The position numbers and the translations under genes were made by a program. The notes under the pieces were generated by a model, which made no database searches, had not been told where the DNA came from, and was given only the letters and a program-made list of their open reading frames with translations. From CBDCKN01 sp965219035 (GTDB lineage: Bacteria; Gemmatimonadota; Gemmatimonadetes; Longimicrobiales; Gaopeijiaceae), in contig CBDCMR010000003.1 in NCBI GenBank assembly GCA_965219035.1, forward strand, positions 620,001 through 684,000: DNA of 64,000 nucleotides, read 5' to 3'. This document shows positions 16,539 to 24,137 of the stretch, one piece after another. Position 1 is the first letter of the stretch, and every line of letters starts with the position of its first letter.

Positions 16539-18442
16539 TGGCGGCGCTGATCCGCACGGCCCTTCGGCTCCGCTTCATCGTCGTATTGATGGCCGCGACC
16601 CTGATCGTCGTAGGCCCAGGGTTGCTCAGGAACGCCCCTTTGGACGTCTTCCCGGAGTTCGCGCCACCACTGGTGGAGATCCAGACCGAAGCGCCCGGGC
16701 TTGCGACCGAGCAGGTCGAAGCTCTCATCTCGGTGCCCATCGAGAACGCCATGATCGGCACTCCGTTCGCGGAGACCATTCGCTCCAAGTCAGTTCTGGG
16801 CCTTTCGTCGGTGGTGATCCTGTTGCGCCGAGGCACCGACCTCCTGGAGGCCAGACAGCTCGTTCAGGAGCGGATCGCCAGGGTCGCCGAGCTCCTCCCG
16901 GAAGCGGCCGAGCCACCGGTTCTACTCTCGCCTCTCTCGTCGACCAGCCGGGTCATGAAGATCGGCCTGAGCTCCGCGACCCTCTCGCAGATGGAGCTGA
17001 GCACGGTGGCCCGATGGACGATCCGCCCCCGGCTGATGTCCGTGGAAGGCGTGGCGAACGTCGCGATCTGGGGTCAGCGCGATCGACAATTCCAGATCCT
17101 GGTGGATCCCGATCGGCTGCGGGCGAACGGGGTGACTCTGAAGCAAGTGACGGAAGCGGGGCAGTCGGCCGTCACCGTGGGCGCCGGAGGATTCGTCGAC
17201 ACGCCAAATCAGAGGCTTGCCGTAACGCATCGAGCGGAGCTCCGATCGCCAGCCGATCTGGCCGAGGTGACGGTGGTGTTCCGCGACGGTGCACCGGTGA
17301 CGCTCGGAGACGTGGCGACCGTCGTCGAGGGCCACCCACTCCCCATCGGCGACGCCATCATCAACGGGGGACCGGGCATCCTCCTCATCGTCGAGAAGCA
17401 GCCCTGGGGCAATACGCTCAGCGTGACCCGGGGGGTGGACGAGGCGTTGGCCGCCCTCGGGCCAGCCCTTCCGGGCATAGACGTGGACGCCACCATCTTC
17501 CGTCCCGCGACGTTCATCGAGATGTCGCTCGACAACCTGAGTCGTGCGCTCCTGATCGGGAGCGTGCTGGTCGTCATCCTGCTCGGCTTCTTCCTCTACG
17601 ACGCGCGCACCGCCGCCATCAGCCTCCTGGCGATCCCCCTATCGCTCATCACGGCTGCCGTCGTCATCCGGTATCAGGGTGGTGTCCTCGACACGATGGT
17701 CCTCGCCGGTCTGGTGATCGCGTTGGGGGAGGTGGTGGACGACGCCATCATCGATGTCGAGAACATCATGCGACGCCTCCGCCTAAACGCGGCAGCAGGC
17801 CATCCCAAGTCGTCGGCCAAGGTCGTGCTCGACGCGTTTCTAGAGGTGCGGAGCGCGGTGGTCTACGGGAGTCTGATCGTGGTGCTGGTCCTGCTGCCCG
17901 TCTTCTTCCTGGGCGGACTCTCCGGCACGTTCTTCAGACCCCTCGCCACCTCGTACGTCCTCGCGATTCTGGCGTCGCTTGTCGTCGCCTTGACCGTGAC
18001 CCCGGCACTGTGCCTGCTGCTGTTGCCGTCACAGGCGACACGCCGGCAGGAGGACGCCCCGGTGGTCCGCCGCCTGAAGAAGTGGTACCGGTCTTCCATC
18101 GAACGCCGGGTCCGAGATCCGGCGTGGTCCCTCCGCGTGCTCGTGGTGAGCACCGTCGCTTCGCTCCTGATCTTCCCGTTTCTCGGGGAGCAGTTCCTGC
18201 CCAACTTCAAGGAATACGACTTCCTCATGCACTGGGTGGAGAAGCCCGGGACGTCCATAGAGGCGATGAATCGCATCACGCTCCTGGGGGGCCGCGAACT
18301 CCTCTCGATCCCCGGGGTGCGGAACTTCGGCTCGCACACCGGGCGCGCGGAGGTCGCCGACGAGGTGGTGGGGCCGAACTTCACGGAGCTCTGGATCAGC
18401 CTGGACCCCTCGGTTCGCTACGAGAGACCACCCTCTCGCTGA
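16538..18442 (+). pseudogene. Heavy-metal RND efflux pump (CusA/CzcA type), truncated
   Basis: 634 residues, of which about 625 match the N-terminal 60% of a ~1,040-residue inner-membrane RND pump: first helix (RFIVVLMAATLIVVGPGLLR), porter-domain motifs (DVFPEFAPPLVEIQTEAPGL), and helices 2-6 with the proton-relay motif GEVVDDAIIDVENIMRRLR. At about 18412-18432, after WISLDPSV, the pump sequence ends abruptly and a different gene (an HTH protein in another frame) begins. The second porter half and helices 8-12 are missing, so the pump cannot function. Together with the frameshifted adaptor, the whole efflux locus is dead in this copy unless the sequence is wrong. Confidence 0.85.
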
Positions 18443-18663
18443 CGGAGGCAGCCAGGGAGAGCGGCTACTCCGCTGACCATCTCGGCCGCCTCGTGCGCGA
18501 CGGCAAGATCCCCAACACCGGAAGACCCGGCGCGCCCAGGATCGCCCGCTCGCACCTGCCACGGAAGGCACCAGCCGAGCCGCCACTGGTGGAAAAGCCT
18601 AGCCGAGGCGAAGTTTCCAATGCGCAGATCGTGCAGTCCATCATCGAGAGAGGAATCGAATGA
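18430..18663 (+). pseudogene. 3' part of an HTH/excisionase-like protein of an integrative element
   Basis: The frame reads LSLTEAARESGYSADHLGRL then V-R-D-G-K-I-P-N-T-G-R-P, a MerR/excisionase-type helix-turn-helix with a recognition wing, and ends VSNAQIVQSIIERGIE. Its stop overlaps the start of an integrase-like gene (ATGATG, 18660-18665). The N-terminal part is absent because the truncated RND pump is joined here. HTH genes of this kind directly upstream of tyrosine integrases mark the edge of integrative elements. That role is inferred. Confidence 0.6.
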
Positions 18664-18745
18664 TGGCACGCACGAAACCTATCCGGCGCAGCTACGCCGC
18701 CGGCGAATGGGGCCGGAACCGGGTACGGGTCTTTCCCGATCCCGC
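18660..18745 (+). pseudogene. First ~28 codons of a tyrosine-integrase-like gene
   Basis: ARTKPIRRSYAAGEWGRNRV then R-V-F-P-D-P has the look of the N-terminus of phage-type integrases, where a basic start is followed by an arm-binding domain. After F-P-D-P (about 18744) the reading frame continues only into the antisense of a minus-strand gene start (18854). The gene is therefore cut after roughly 28 codons. Identification rests on this short stretch and on the HTH gene overlapping it. Confidence 0.45.
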
Positions 18746-18854
18746 CCGGCATGGACACCTGGTGATCACGCACGAACGCGATCTCGGTGAGGGCCTTGGA
18801 GTCGAACTTCGTCTCGACGCTCTGCACGTTGTGGCCGTATCGGCGCAGTATCAT
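18745..18854 (-). pseudogene. 5' fragment of an unidentified gene following the DEAD-box helicase
   Basis: ATG 18854 lies 37 bases after the helicase stop on the same strand and encodes MILRRYGHNVQSVETKFDSK then ALTEIAFVRDHQVSMP, a coherent protein start. Beyond about 18745 the sequence is that of the integrase start on the other strand. Two gene beginnings thus face each other and both end at one point, a clear rearrangement or assembly breakpoint. I do not assign a family. Confidence 0.45.
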
Positions 18855-18890
18855 TCCCAGTCCTGGATCAGGTGCATCGGCAACGGAACA

Positions 18891-20216
18891 CTAGTACTCG
18901 AGGAGCTTCGCCAGCTCTTCCTCCGTGAGCTCGTCGGCGAGGCGAGATCCCATCCCGGTCGGCGAGCGGGAGTGCCGCCCTCGGGTAGGCGACGCGCTGG
19001 CCCCGGTCTGTGGGGTTCCCGCGTAGTCGAACTCGGGGAGGTGTATGCGCTCGAGCTCCCTGCCTATGTGATACGTGAGCGACTTGAAGGCCCCCAGATC
19101 TCCGGCGGCCAGGAACGTCACGGCGGTACCGACGGCCCCGGCGCGGGCCGTGCGACCTATCCGGTGTACGTAGTCCTCCGGATCCTGGGGTACATCGTAG
19201 TTGACCACGTGAGAGATGCCCTCTACGTCCAAGCCGCGCTGGGCGATGTCCGTGGCCACCAGGACCCGCACCTTCTTCTCGGCGAACCGCTCCAACGCCC
19301 TGGTCCGATGCACCATGCGGAGATTCGAGTGCAGGGCCTCCGTGCGGATGCCGTGACGGTCGAGACGCGTCTTGAGCGCGTCGGCCCCCGCCTTGGTTCT
19401 CGTGAAGACCAGGACCTGCTCCCAATCCGGATCCTCCAGAAGCCGCAGCAGCAGGTCCGGCTTCATCTCCGGCTTCACCGAGTACACCAGCTCGGTGATC
19501 CCCTCGGCCTTCGTTCCCGACGGAGCCACCTCGACCCAGACGGCCTCCCGGGTGATGCGAGAGGCCAGGTCGTGGACGCCGTGGGGCATGGTGGCCGAAA
19601 ACAGCATGGTCTGCCGATCCCGGGGAGCCTCTCTCAGCACCCCCTCGATCTGAGGGCGAAAGCCCATGTCGAGCATGCGGTCCGCTTCGTCGAGGATCAA
19701 CGTGCGCACCGCACCGAGCTTGACCCTGCCACGTCCCATGTGATCGAGAAAACGGCCAGGCGTCGCAGTGATGACCTCCACGCCCTTCTGGAGAGCATCC
19801 AGCTGCGGGCCGTAACTGACCCCGCCGTAGATCGACGCCGACCGGATCTTCGTTCCTTTGGCCAGGGCCTCGGTGTCATCAGACACCTGCTGGGCAAGCT
19901 CCCGGGTGGGGCATAGCACCAGGACTTGAAGTCCTCCACCCGCCTCGATCTTCTCCAGGCAGGGGATCATGAAGGCGCCGGTCTTTCCCGTACCGGTCTG
20001 GGCGATCCCCACGAGATCGTGCTCCTCGAGCCCCGCCGGGATACCCTTCGTCTGAATGGGAGTCGGACGCTCCCACCCCAGAGACTCGATGGCGGCGCGC
20101 AATGCGTCCGATACACCTAGGGCCTCGAAGGTCATGCCCTCAGGCGCTTCATCTCTGGTCTCGTCTTCCACCAGGGTTCTTCTCGAGATGGGCCGGCAGG
20201 GACCACGACTCGGCAT
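18891..20216 (-). CDS. DEAD-box RNA helicase (RhlE-like)
   Basis: Up to 441 residues with all helicase motifs intact: Q motif (GWERPTPIQTKGIPAG), motif I AQTGTGKT, Ia PTRELAQQ, Ib TPGR, II DEAD, III SAT, IV VLVFTRTKAGAD, V ATDIAQRGLDVEGI, VI HRIGRTARAG. The C-terminal tail is short and ends in acidic LADELTEEELAKLLEY. ATP-dependent RNA unwinding in ribosome biogenesis or RNA decay is the family role. The first 27 residues are unlike the family, so translation may begin at ATG 20135 or a start between. Compare the degenerate helicase at 24134. Confidence 0.92.
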   Translation of the reverse strand: MPSRGPCRPISRRTLVEDETRDEAPEGMTFEALGVSDALRAAIESLGWERPTPIQTKGIPAGLEEHDLVGIAQTGTGKTGAFMIPCLEKIEAGGGLQVLVLCPTRELAQQVSDDTEALAKGTKIRSASIYGGVSYGPQLDALQKGVEVITATPGRFLDHMGRGRVKLGAVRTLILDEADRMLDMGFRPQIEGVLREAPRDRQTMLFSATMPHGVHDLASRITREAVWVEVAPSGTKAEGITELVYSVKPEMKPDLLLRLLEDPDWEQVLVFTRTKAGADALKTRLDRHGIRTEALHSNLRMVHRTRALERFAEKKVRVLVATDIAQRGLDVEGISHVVNYDVPQDPEDYVHRIGRTARAGAVGTAVTFLAAGDLGAFKSLTYHIGRELERIHLPEFDYAGTPQTGASASPTRGRHSRSPTGMGSRLADELTEEELAKLLEY

Positions 20217-20304
20217 GAACGTGGGGTGCGGCTGGCTCGGGATCAGCCTATAAGTTTAGGGCAAAGGCCCGAGATTCAAAGAATTCATACGCCACCGGTC
20301 TGCC

Positions 20305-20799
20305 ATGACGAGCACTCCCGAGATATCCGTTCTATTCGTCTGTCTGGGTAACATCTGCCGATCACCGCTGGCCGAGGGGGTCCTGTCCCACCGTCTGGAA
20401 GAGGCAGGCCTGTCCGATCAGGTCTATGTCGACTCCGCAGGCACGGGGGCCTGGCACGCGGGGCAGGCCCCGGACGCTCGGTCAGCGGCGGTGGCCGAGC
20501 GAAATGGAATCGAGCTCCGGGGCCGCGCCCGTCGCGTGCGGATCGAGGACTTCTTCGAGTTCGAGCTCGTCCTGGCCATGGATCGCAGCAACCTCCATGA
20601 CCTGAAAGATCTCGAGTCCGGTAGCGGATCCGAGGCTGCCATCAGGCTCTTCCGGGAGTTCGACCCGGAGCAGGATGGCGATCCCGACGTCCCGGATCCC
20701 TACTACGGGGGCCCCGACGGCTTCCAGCGGGTCTTCGAGATGGTCGATCGGACGTGCGCGGCCTTGGTGGATCATCTACGTCGCGAGCTCGCCTCGTGA
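20305..20799 (+). CDS. Low-molecular-weight protein-tyrosine phosphatase family enzyme
   Basis: 164 residues with the C-x5-R active site near the N-terminus (VCLGNICRSP), the D-S-A-G-T strand and the catalytic aspartate loop (VPDPYYGG). It overlaps the fructosamine-kinase-like gene by 4 bases (GTGA at 20796). From published work on fructosamine-3-kinase relatives, bacterial kinase genes are often next to such phosphatases, and the human LMW phosphatase has protein ribulosamine-5-phosphatase activity. A role in protein deglycation is therefore more likely here than tyrosine signalling. This is inference from context. Confidence 0.9.
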   Translation: MTSTPEISVLFVCLGNICRSPLAEGVLSHRLEEAGLSDQVYVDSAGTGAWHAGQAPDARSAAVAERNGIELRGRARRVRIEDFFEFELVLAMDRSNLHDLKDLESGSGSEAAIRLFREFDPEQDGDPDVPDPYYGGPDGFQRVFEMVDRTCAALVDHLRRELAS

Positions 20800-21704
20800 G
20801 CCTGGGTCTTCCTCCCAATCTCAAGGCCTCCATTCAGCGCTGCCTCACCGAGAGTAGCGGGCGAGCCGTTGAAGTACTCGAGGCGAGCCCCATGACCGGC
20901 GGGTGCATCCATCGCAGCGTCAGGCTCTCCACGGACATGGGAGAGAGCTTCTTCCTCAAGTGGAGCCCGGATCCCGGAGAGGATGACTTCCTCGCCGAGG
21001 CCGACGGCCTGGAGGCCCTCGCCACCTCAGGGGGCTCAACAGTCCCTGAAGTGATCGGGTATTCGCCTCCGGCCGAGACACCCTCGTGGCTCCTGCTCGA
21101 GTTCGTCTCCCACGGCCGCCCGGCACCCGACTACTGGGAGGCACTGGGGCAAGGCCTGGCGGATCTCCACGGGATCCGACCGGAGCCGTACGGCTGGGAC
21201 CGTCCCAACTACATCGGCTCGTTGCCGCAAGCCAATGACGTGACGGACGATTGGGAGGTATTCTGGTGGACTCGGCGGCTCCTTCCACAGCTGACGCTGG
21301 CGCGAGAAGAAAATCGTCTTCCCGGCCGCCGGGACGAATGGGAGCTCCTGGAGTCGAGGCTCCCGAGCCTCCTTCCTGCCGACACCCTCGGGTCGTCCCT
21401 CCTGCACGGCGACCTTTGGAGCGGCAACGTCTTTCCTGGTCCGTCGGGCGAGCCGGTCCTGGTGGATCCAGCCGTCTACAGGGGCCATGCGGAGGTCGAT
21501 CTGGCCATGACCGAGCTCTTCGGCGGCTTTCCGGCTTCATTCTACTCCGCGTATGAGGCTGTCCGTCCCCCCGCGGGCGGTTACCGGGAGATCCGGAGGC
21601 CCCTGTACCAGCTGTACCCACTTCTGGTCCATGTGAACCTCTTCGGTGGATCCTATGTGGACGCTACGTCCCGGGCCCTACGGCAGGTCCTTCGAAGGGT
21701 CTGA
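20796..21704 (+). CDS. Fructosamine/ribulosamine 3-kinase family protein
   Basis: 302 residues from GTG 20796, inside the phosphatase stop codon. It shows MTGGCIHRSVRL and the nucleotide-binding lysine (FFLKWS), the hinge (LLLEFVSHG), the catalytic loop LLHGDLWSGNVF and the metal-binding LVDPAVYRGHAEVDLAMTEL. These are the kinase motifs of FN3K-type enzymes, which phosphorylate sugars attached to protein amines so that they fall off. Overlap with the phosphatase indicates a two-gene deglycation operon. Confidence 0.9.
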   Translation: MSLGLPPNLKASIQRCLTESSGRAVEVLEASPMTGGCIHRSVRLSTDMGESFFLKWSPDPGEDDFLAEADGLEALATSGGSTVPEVIGYSPPAETPSWLLLEFVSHGRPAPDYWEALGQGLADLHGIRPEPYGWDRPNYIGSLPQANDVTDDWEVFWWTRRLLPQLTLAREENRLPGRRDEWELLESRLPSLLPADTLGSSLLHGDLWSGNVFPGPSGEPVLVDPAVYRGHAEVDLAMTELFGGFPASFYSAYEAVRPPAGGYREIRRPLYQLYPLLVHVNLFGGSYVDATSRALRQVLRRV

Positions 21705-21744
21705 TACCCGGCGTCCGGGTGTGGCTTCCGTCCGAAGTCCGATC

Positions 21745-21835
21745 AGAAGGCTGCTGAAGGAGTACAGTGGGTCGCGCGACCCACGCCTCAGGCGTGGGTG
21801 CCCCGTGCTCGCGCTCGTTCAGACTACAGCCTTCT
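21745..21835. mobile_element. ~91-bp MITE/REP-like palindromic element
   Basis: Inverted ends AGAAGGCTG (21745-21753) and CAGCCTTCT (21827-21835) enclose two mutually exclusive hairpins. One is the perfect 18-bp palindrome GTGGGTCGCGCGACCCAC (21767-21784). The other is ACCCACGCC-TCA-GGCGTGGGT (21779-21799). It lies between two convergent genes and holds no reading frame of its own. A small non-autonomous element or an extragenic palindrome moved by a RAYT-type transposase would look like this. It may also act as a terminator for both genes. Confidence 0.5.
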
Positions 21836-21848
21836 AGGTTGACCCCGG

Positions 21849-23081
21849 TCACCCGGCCACCGACACCGACTCCTGGATGGCGCCGGCGACCCTCTCGAGA
21901 GCCGTCTGGAGCAGTTCGTCCGATGTGGCAAAGCTGATACGCACATATCGGTCGTTGCCGAACGCCACGCCCGGAACCATAGCCACACCCGTCTCCTCCA
22001 GGAGCCAGGAGCAGAGATCGGCGGAGCCCGAGATTTCGCCTCGGAAGAGCGAGTCGACCCTTATGAAGAAGTAGAACGCGCCGGTGGGCTCCACGAACAG
22101 AAGCTCCGGGAGGAGCTCTCCCATGAGCGCAACGACCAGATCCCTCCGACGCCGAAACGCCACGACCATCTCCTGGGCCGCCTCACGAGCTCGTGCCGGA
22201 TCGCCGAAGGCGCTCAGCGCAGCCATCTGAGACGGCGTCGCCGCATTCGAGGTTGTGTGGCTCTGGAGAGCGCTCAGCTTTCGCGCCGTCTCCCTGTCTG
22301 AGTACGAGAAGCCGATCCGCCATCCCGTCATGGCGAACCTCTTCGAGGCGCCGTCGATGAGCACGTGCCGCCCCACCGACGCTTCCGGGAGCTCGAGGAT
22401 GCTCGGGGCGGTGGCCCGATCGTCACCGAAATAGATGTCGCGGTAGATCTCGTCGGCCAGAATGCATACGTCCCGATCCCTGGCCCATTCCGTTATGGCC
22501 TGCAGCTCGCCGTGGGAATAGACCGCTCCCGTGGGATTAGAGGGGGAGCACAGAATGAGCCCTCCCGTCCGGTCGGTATAGGCAGAGTCGAGATCGTCCG
22601 GCGTCAAGAGGAAGTTCCGATCGGGACTCCCCGATACCGTGACCGAGTCCGCCCGCGTGAGGGACACGATCTGGGGGTAGCTCGTCCAGTATGGCGTCGC
22701 CACGAGAACCTCGTCGCCCGGTCCGAAGAGGGCGAAGGCCGCGTTAAACAGGGATTGCTTCGCTCCTGATCCAACGACCACACCCTCCCAGTCGATGGGG
22801 CGGCCAGCCAACGGCTCGAGGTATCCGGCGATGGCACGTCTGAGGTCCGGCATTCCCGCCACAGGGGTGTAGCGGGTCTTGCCTGCACGGATGCCCTCGA
22901 CGGCCGCGTCCGAGATCCACCCGGGGGTGTCGAAGTCGGGCTCGCCGGCGCTGAGGTCGATGATGTCGCGGCCTTCGGCCCGGAGGCGCTTGGCCAACGA
23001 GCTTACGGCGATGGTGGCCGAGGGCTGGAGTCGGGAGATGTTAGGGCTGTAATCCATCCGGGGAATATCGAGGGAGACCAT
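21849..23081 (-). CDS. Class I/II aminotransferase, aspartate-aminotransferase type
   Basis: About 410 residues, full length. Motifs: substrate loop (LSAGEPDFDTPGWI), A-N-P-x-N-P-T-G equivalent LCSPSNPTGAVYS, ADEIYRDIYFGD, the PLP-binding lysine in IDGASKRFAMTGWRIGFSYS, and arginine near the end (YVRISFATSDE). The Ib-type aspartate/prephenate aminotransferase group fits best, but substrate is not fixed by sequence. ATG 23081 (GAGGG precedes it closely) or ATG 23057 could be the start. The longer frame to 23204 overlaps the divergent neighbour and is unlikely. Confidence 0.88.
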   Translation of the reverse strand: MVSLDIPRMDYSPNISRLQPSATIAVSSLAKRLRAEGRDIIDLSAGEPDFDTPGWISDAAVEGIRAGKTRYTPVAGMPDLRRAIAGYLEPLAGRPIDWEGVVVGSGAKQSLFNAAFALFGPGDEVLVATPYWTSYPQIVSLTRADSVTVSGSPDRNFLLTPDDLDSAYTDRTGGLILCSPSNPTGAVYSHGELQAITEWARDRDVCILADEIYRDIYFGDDRATAPSILELPEASVGRHVLIDGASKRFAMTGWRIGFSYSDRETARKLSALQSHTTSNAATPSQMAALSAFGDPARAREAAQEMVVAFRRRRDLVVALMGELLPELLFVEPTGAFYFFIRVDSLFRGEISGSADLCSWLLEETGVAMVPGVAFGNDRYVRISFATSDELLQTALERVAGAIQESVSVAG

Positions 23082-23188
23082 CCCTCGATCAAGTAAGGTC
23101 CGCGGCACCCCGGAGTCGCGGAATCGGGTTTTGTTCGCGGGCCGGCCGCGAGCTTGATCCCACCCACCGCGAGCGGCAGGTTTCAGCT

Positions 23189-23776
23189 GTGAACGAGCGC
23201 GCACAGGTCGTCTTCTACTTCGACTACGTCGACCCCGGATCCTACGTTACGGACGTACAGCTGGTGCGGCTTCTGCGCCCCGAAGTCGAGGTTGCACGTT
23301 ACCCGTTCGAGCTTCGCCCACCGCCCGAGGACCTCATGGATCCGGGGAGCCCGGAATGGAGGACCTATCGGCAGTCCGTGACGGAACTCGCCGCGGCCGT
23401 CAAGCTCGGTCTGGCCTCCCCCGATTTCATGCCCTGGACCCGCAAGGCCCATGAGCTCAGGCTGCACGCCGCCGAGAAAGGCCTGGACGGCCCCATCCAC
23501 GACGCACTCTTCAAGGCACGATTCGAGGACAGGGCAGACATCGGGCGCGTCGACGTTCTGGTGGGGCTGGCGGTGGGCTTGGGCCTGGATCTGACCGAAA
23601 CCAAGGCCGTGCTCGACGTGGACCGCTATGCGGATCGGGTCGCAGAGCTGAGGCGCCTAGCGGAGGCAGAGGGTGTAGAGCGCACGCCTACCGTCCACAT
23701 CGGCTCCGAGCGCCTTGAAGGCCCGCTGCCGATCGACGACCTTCGAGGGTTCTTGCAGGCAGCGCGTCTCGTGTAG
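23189..23776 (+). CDS. DsbA-superfamily thiol-transferase-like protein lacking CxxC (HCCA-isomerase type)
   Basis: 195 residues from GTG 23189. The thioredoxin-like start (VVFYFDYVDPGSYVTDVQLV) has no Cys-x-x-Cys; the position is occupied as in glutathione-dependent 2-hydroxychromene-2-carboxylate isomerases and FrnE-type proteins. The helical insertion (RKAHELRLHAAEKGLDGPIH ... LFKARFEDRADIG) and the cis-proline strand (VERTPTVHIGSERLEGPLP) are present. Probably a cytoplasmic isomerase or transferase of unknown substrate. It starts divergently from the aminotransferase. Confidence 0.8.
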   Translation: MNERAQVVFYFDYVDPGSYVTDVQLVRLLRPEVEVARYPFELRPPPEDLMDPGSPEWRTYRQSVTELAAAVKLGLASPDFMPWTRKAHELRLHAAEKGLDGPIHDALFKARFEDRADIGRVDVLVGLAVGLGLDLTETKAVLDVDRYADRVAELRRLAEAEGVERTPTVHIGSERLEGPLPIDDLRGFLQAARLV

Positions 23777-23834
23777 TTCGATGGTTACGTGACGTGCCGG
23801 AAGTACCGCACGAGCCAATACAGAAGGGCACCCG

Positions 23835-24137
23835 ATGGCAGGTTATCAGCGTAGGACGGCTCTCTCACCATCGGAAGTCCTATCGAAGGCCGAGGAGCTG
23901 CTTCCCGAGTGGATCGGCCTCACCAAGTCGAAGAGCTCGACCCACGGCGCCACATACACAGGCAATGAGGGCACGGTCACGCTCACGGCCCATCGTCACG
24001 GCCCTTACACCGAGGTAGTCGCGTCCAGTGATCGTCTGCGGACCTCCCGCATGGACTACGAGATCCAGAAGTTCTTGACCGAGCTTCCGTACGAGCCGGG
24101 GGACGCCGGTGGACGGGGATCCGGGGACCCTTCGTGA
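23835..24137 (+). CDS. Conserved-looking 100-residue protein of unknown function
   Basis: ATG 23835 gives LSPSEVLSKAEELLPEWIGL, an alpha-helical start, and a beta-rich middle (ATYTGNEGTVTLTAHRHGPY), then TSRMDYEIQKFLTELPYEPG and a Gly-rich end. No signal peptide or membrane segment. The stop overlaps the GTG start of the helicase-like gene (GTGA at 24134), so the two are translationally coupled, and it may work with that RNA-binding protein. I do not recognise the family. Confidence 0.7.
   Translation: MAGYQRRTALSPSEVLSKAEELLPEWIGLTKSKSSTHGATYTGNEGTVTLTAHRHGPYTEVVASSDRLRTSRMDYEIQKFLTELPYEPGDAGGRGSGDPS

Noticed and set aside
16360..18663. 767-codon plus-strand frame overlapping the efflux genes
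   Set aside because: Arg/Gly/Pro-rich shadow of the RND pump. Only its last ~78 codons (HTH protein) look real, and these are annotated separately.
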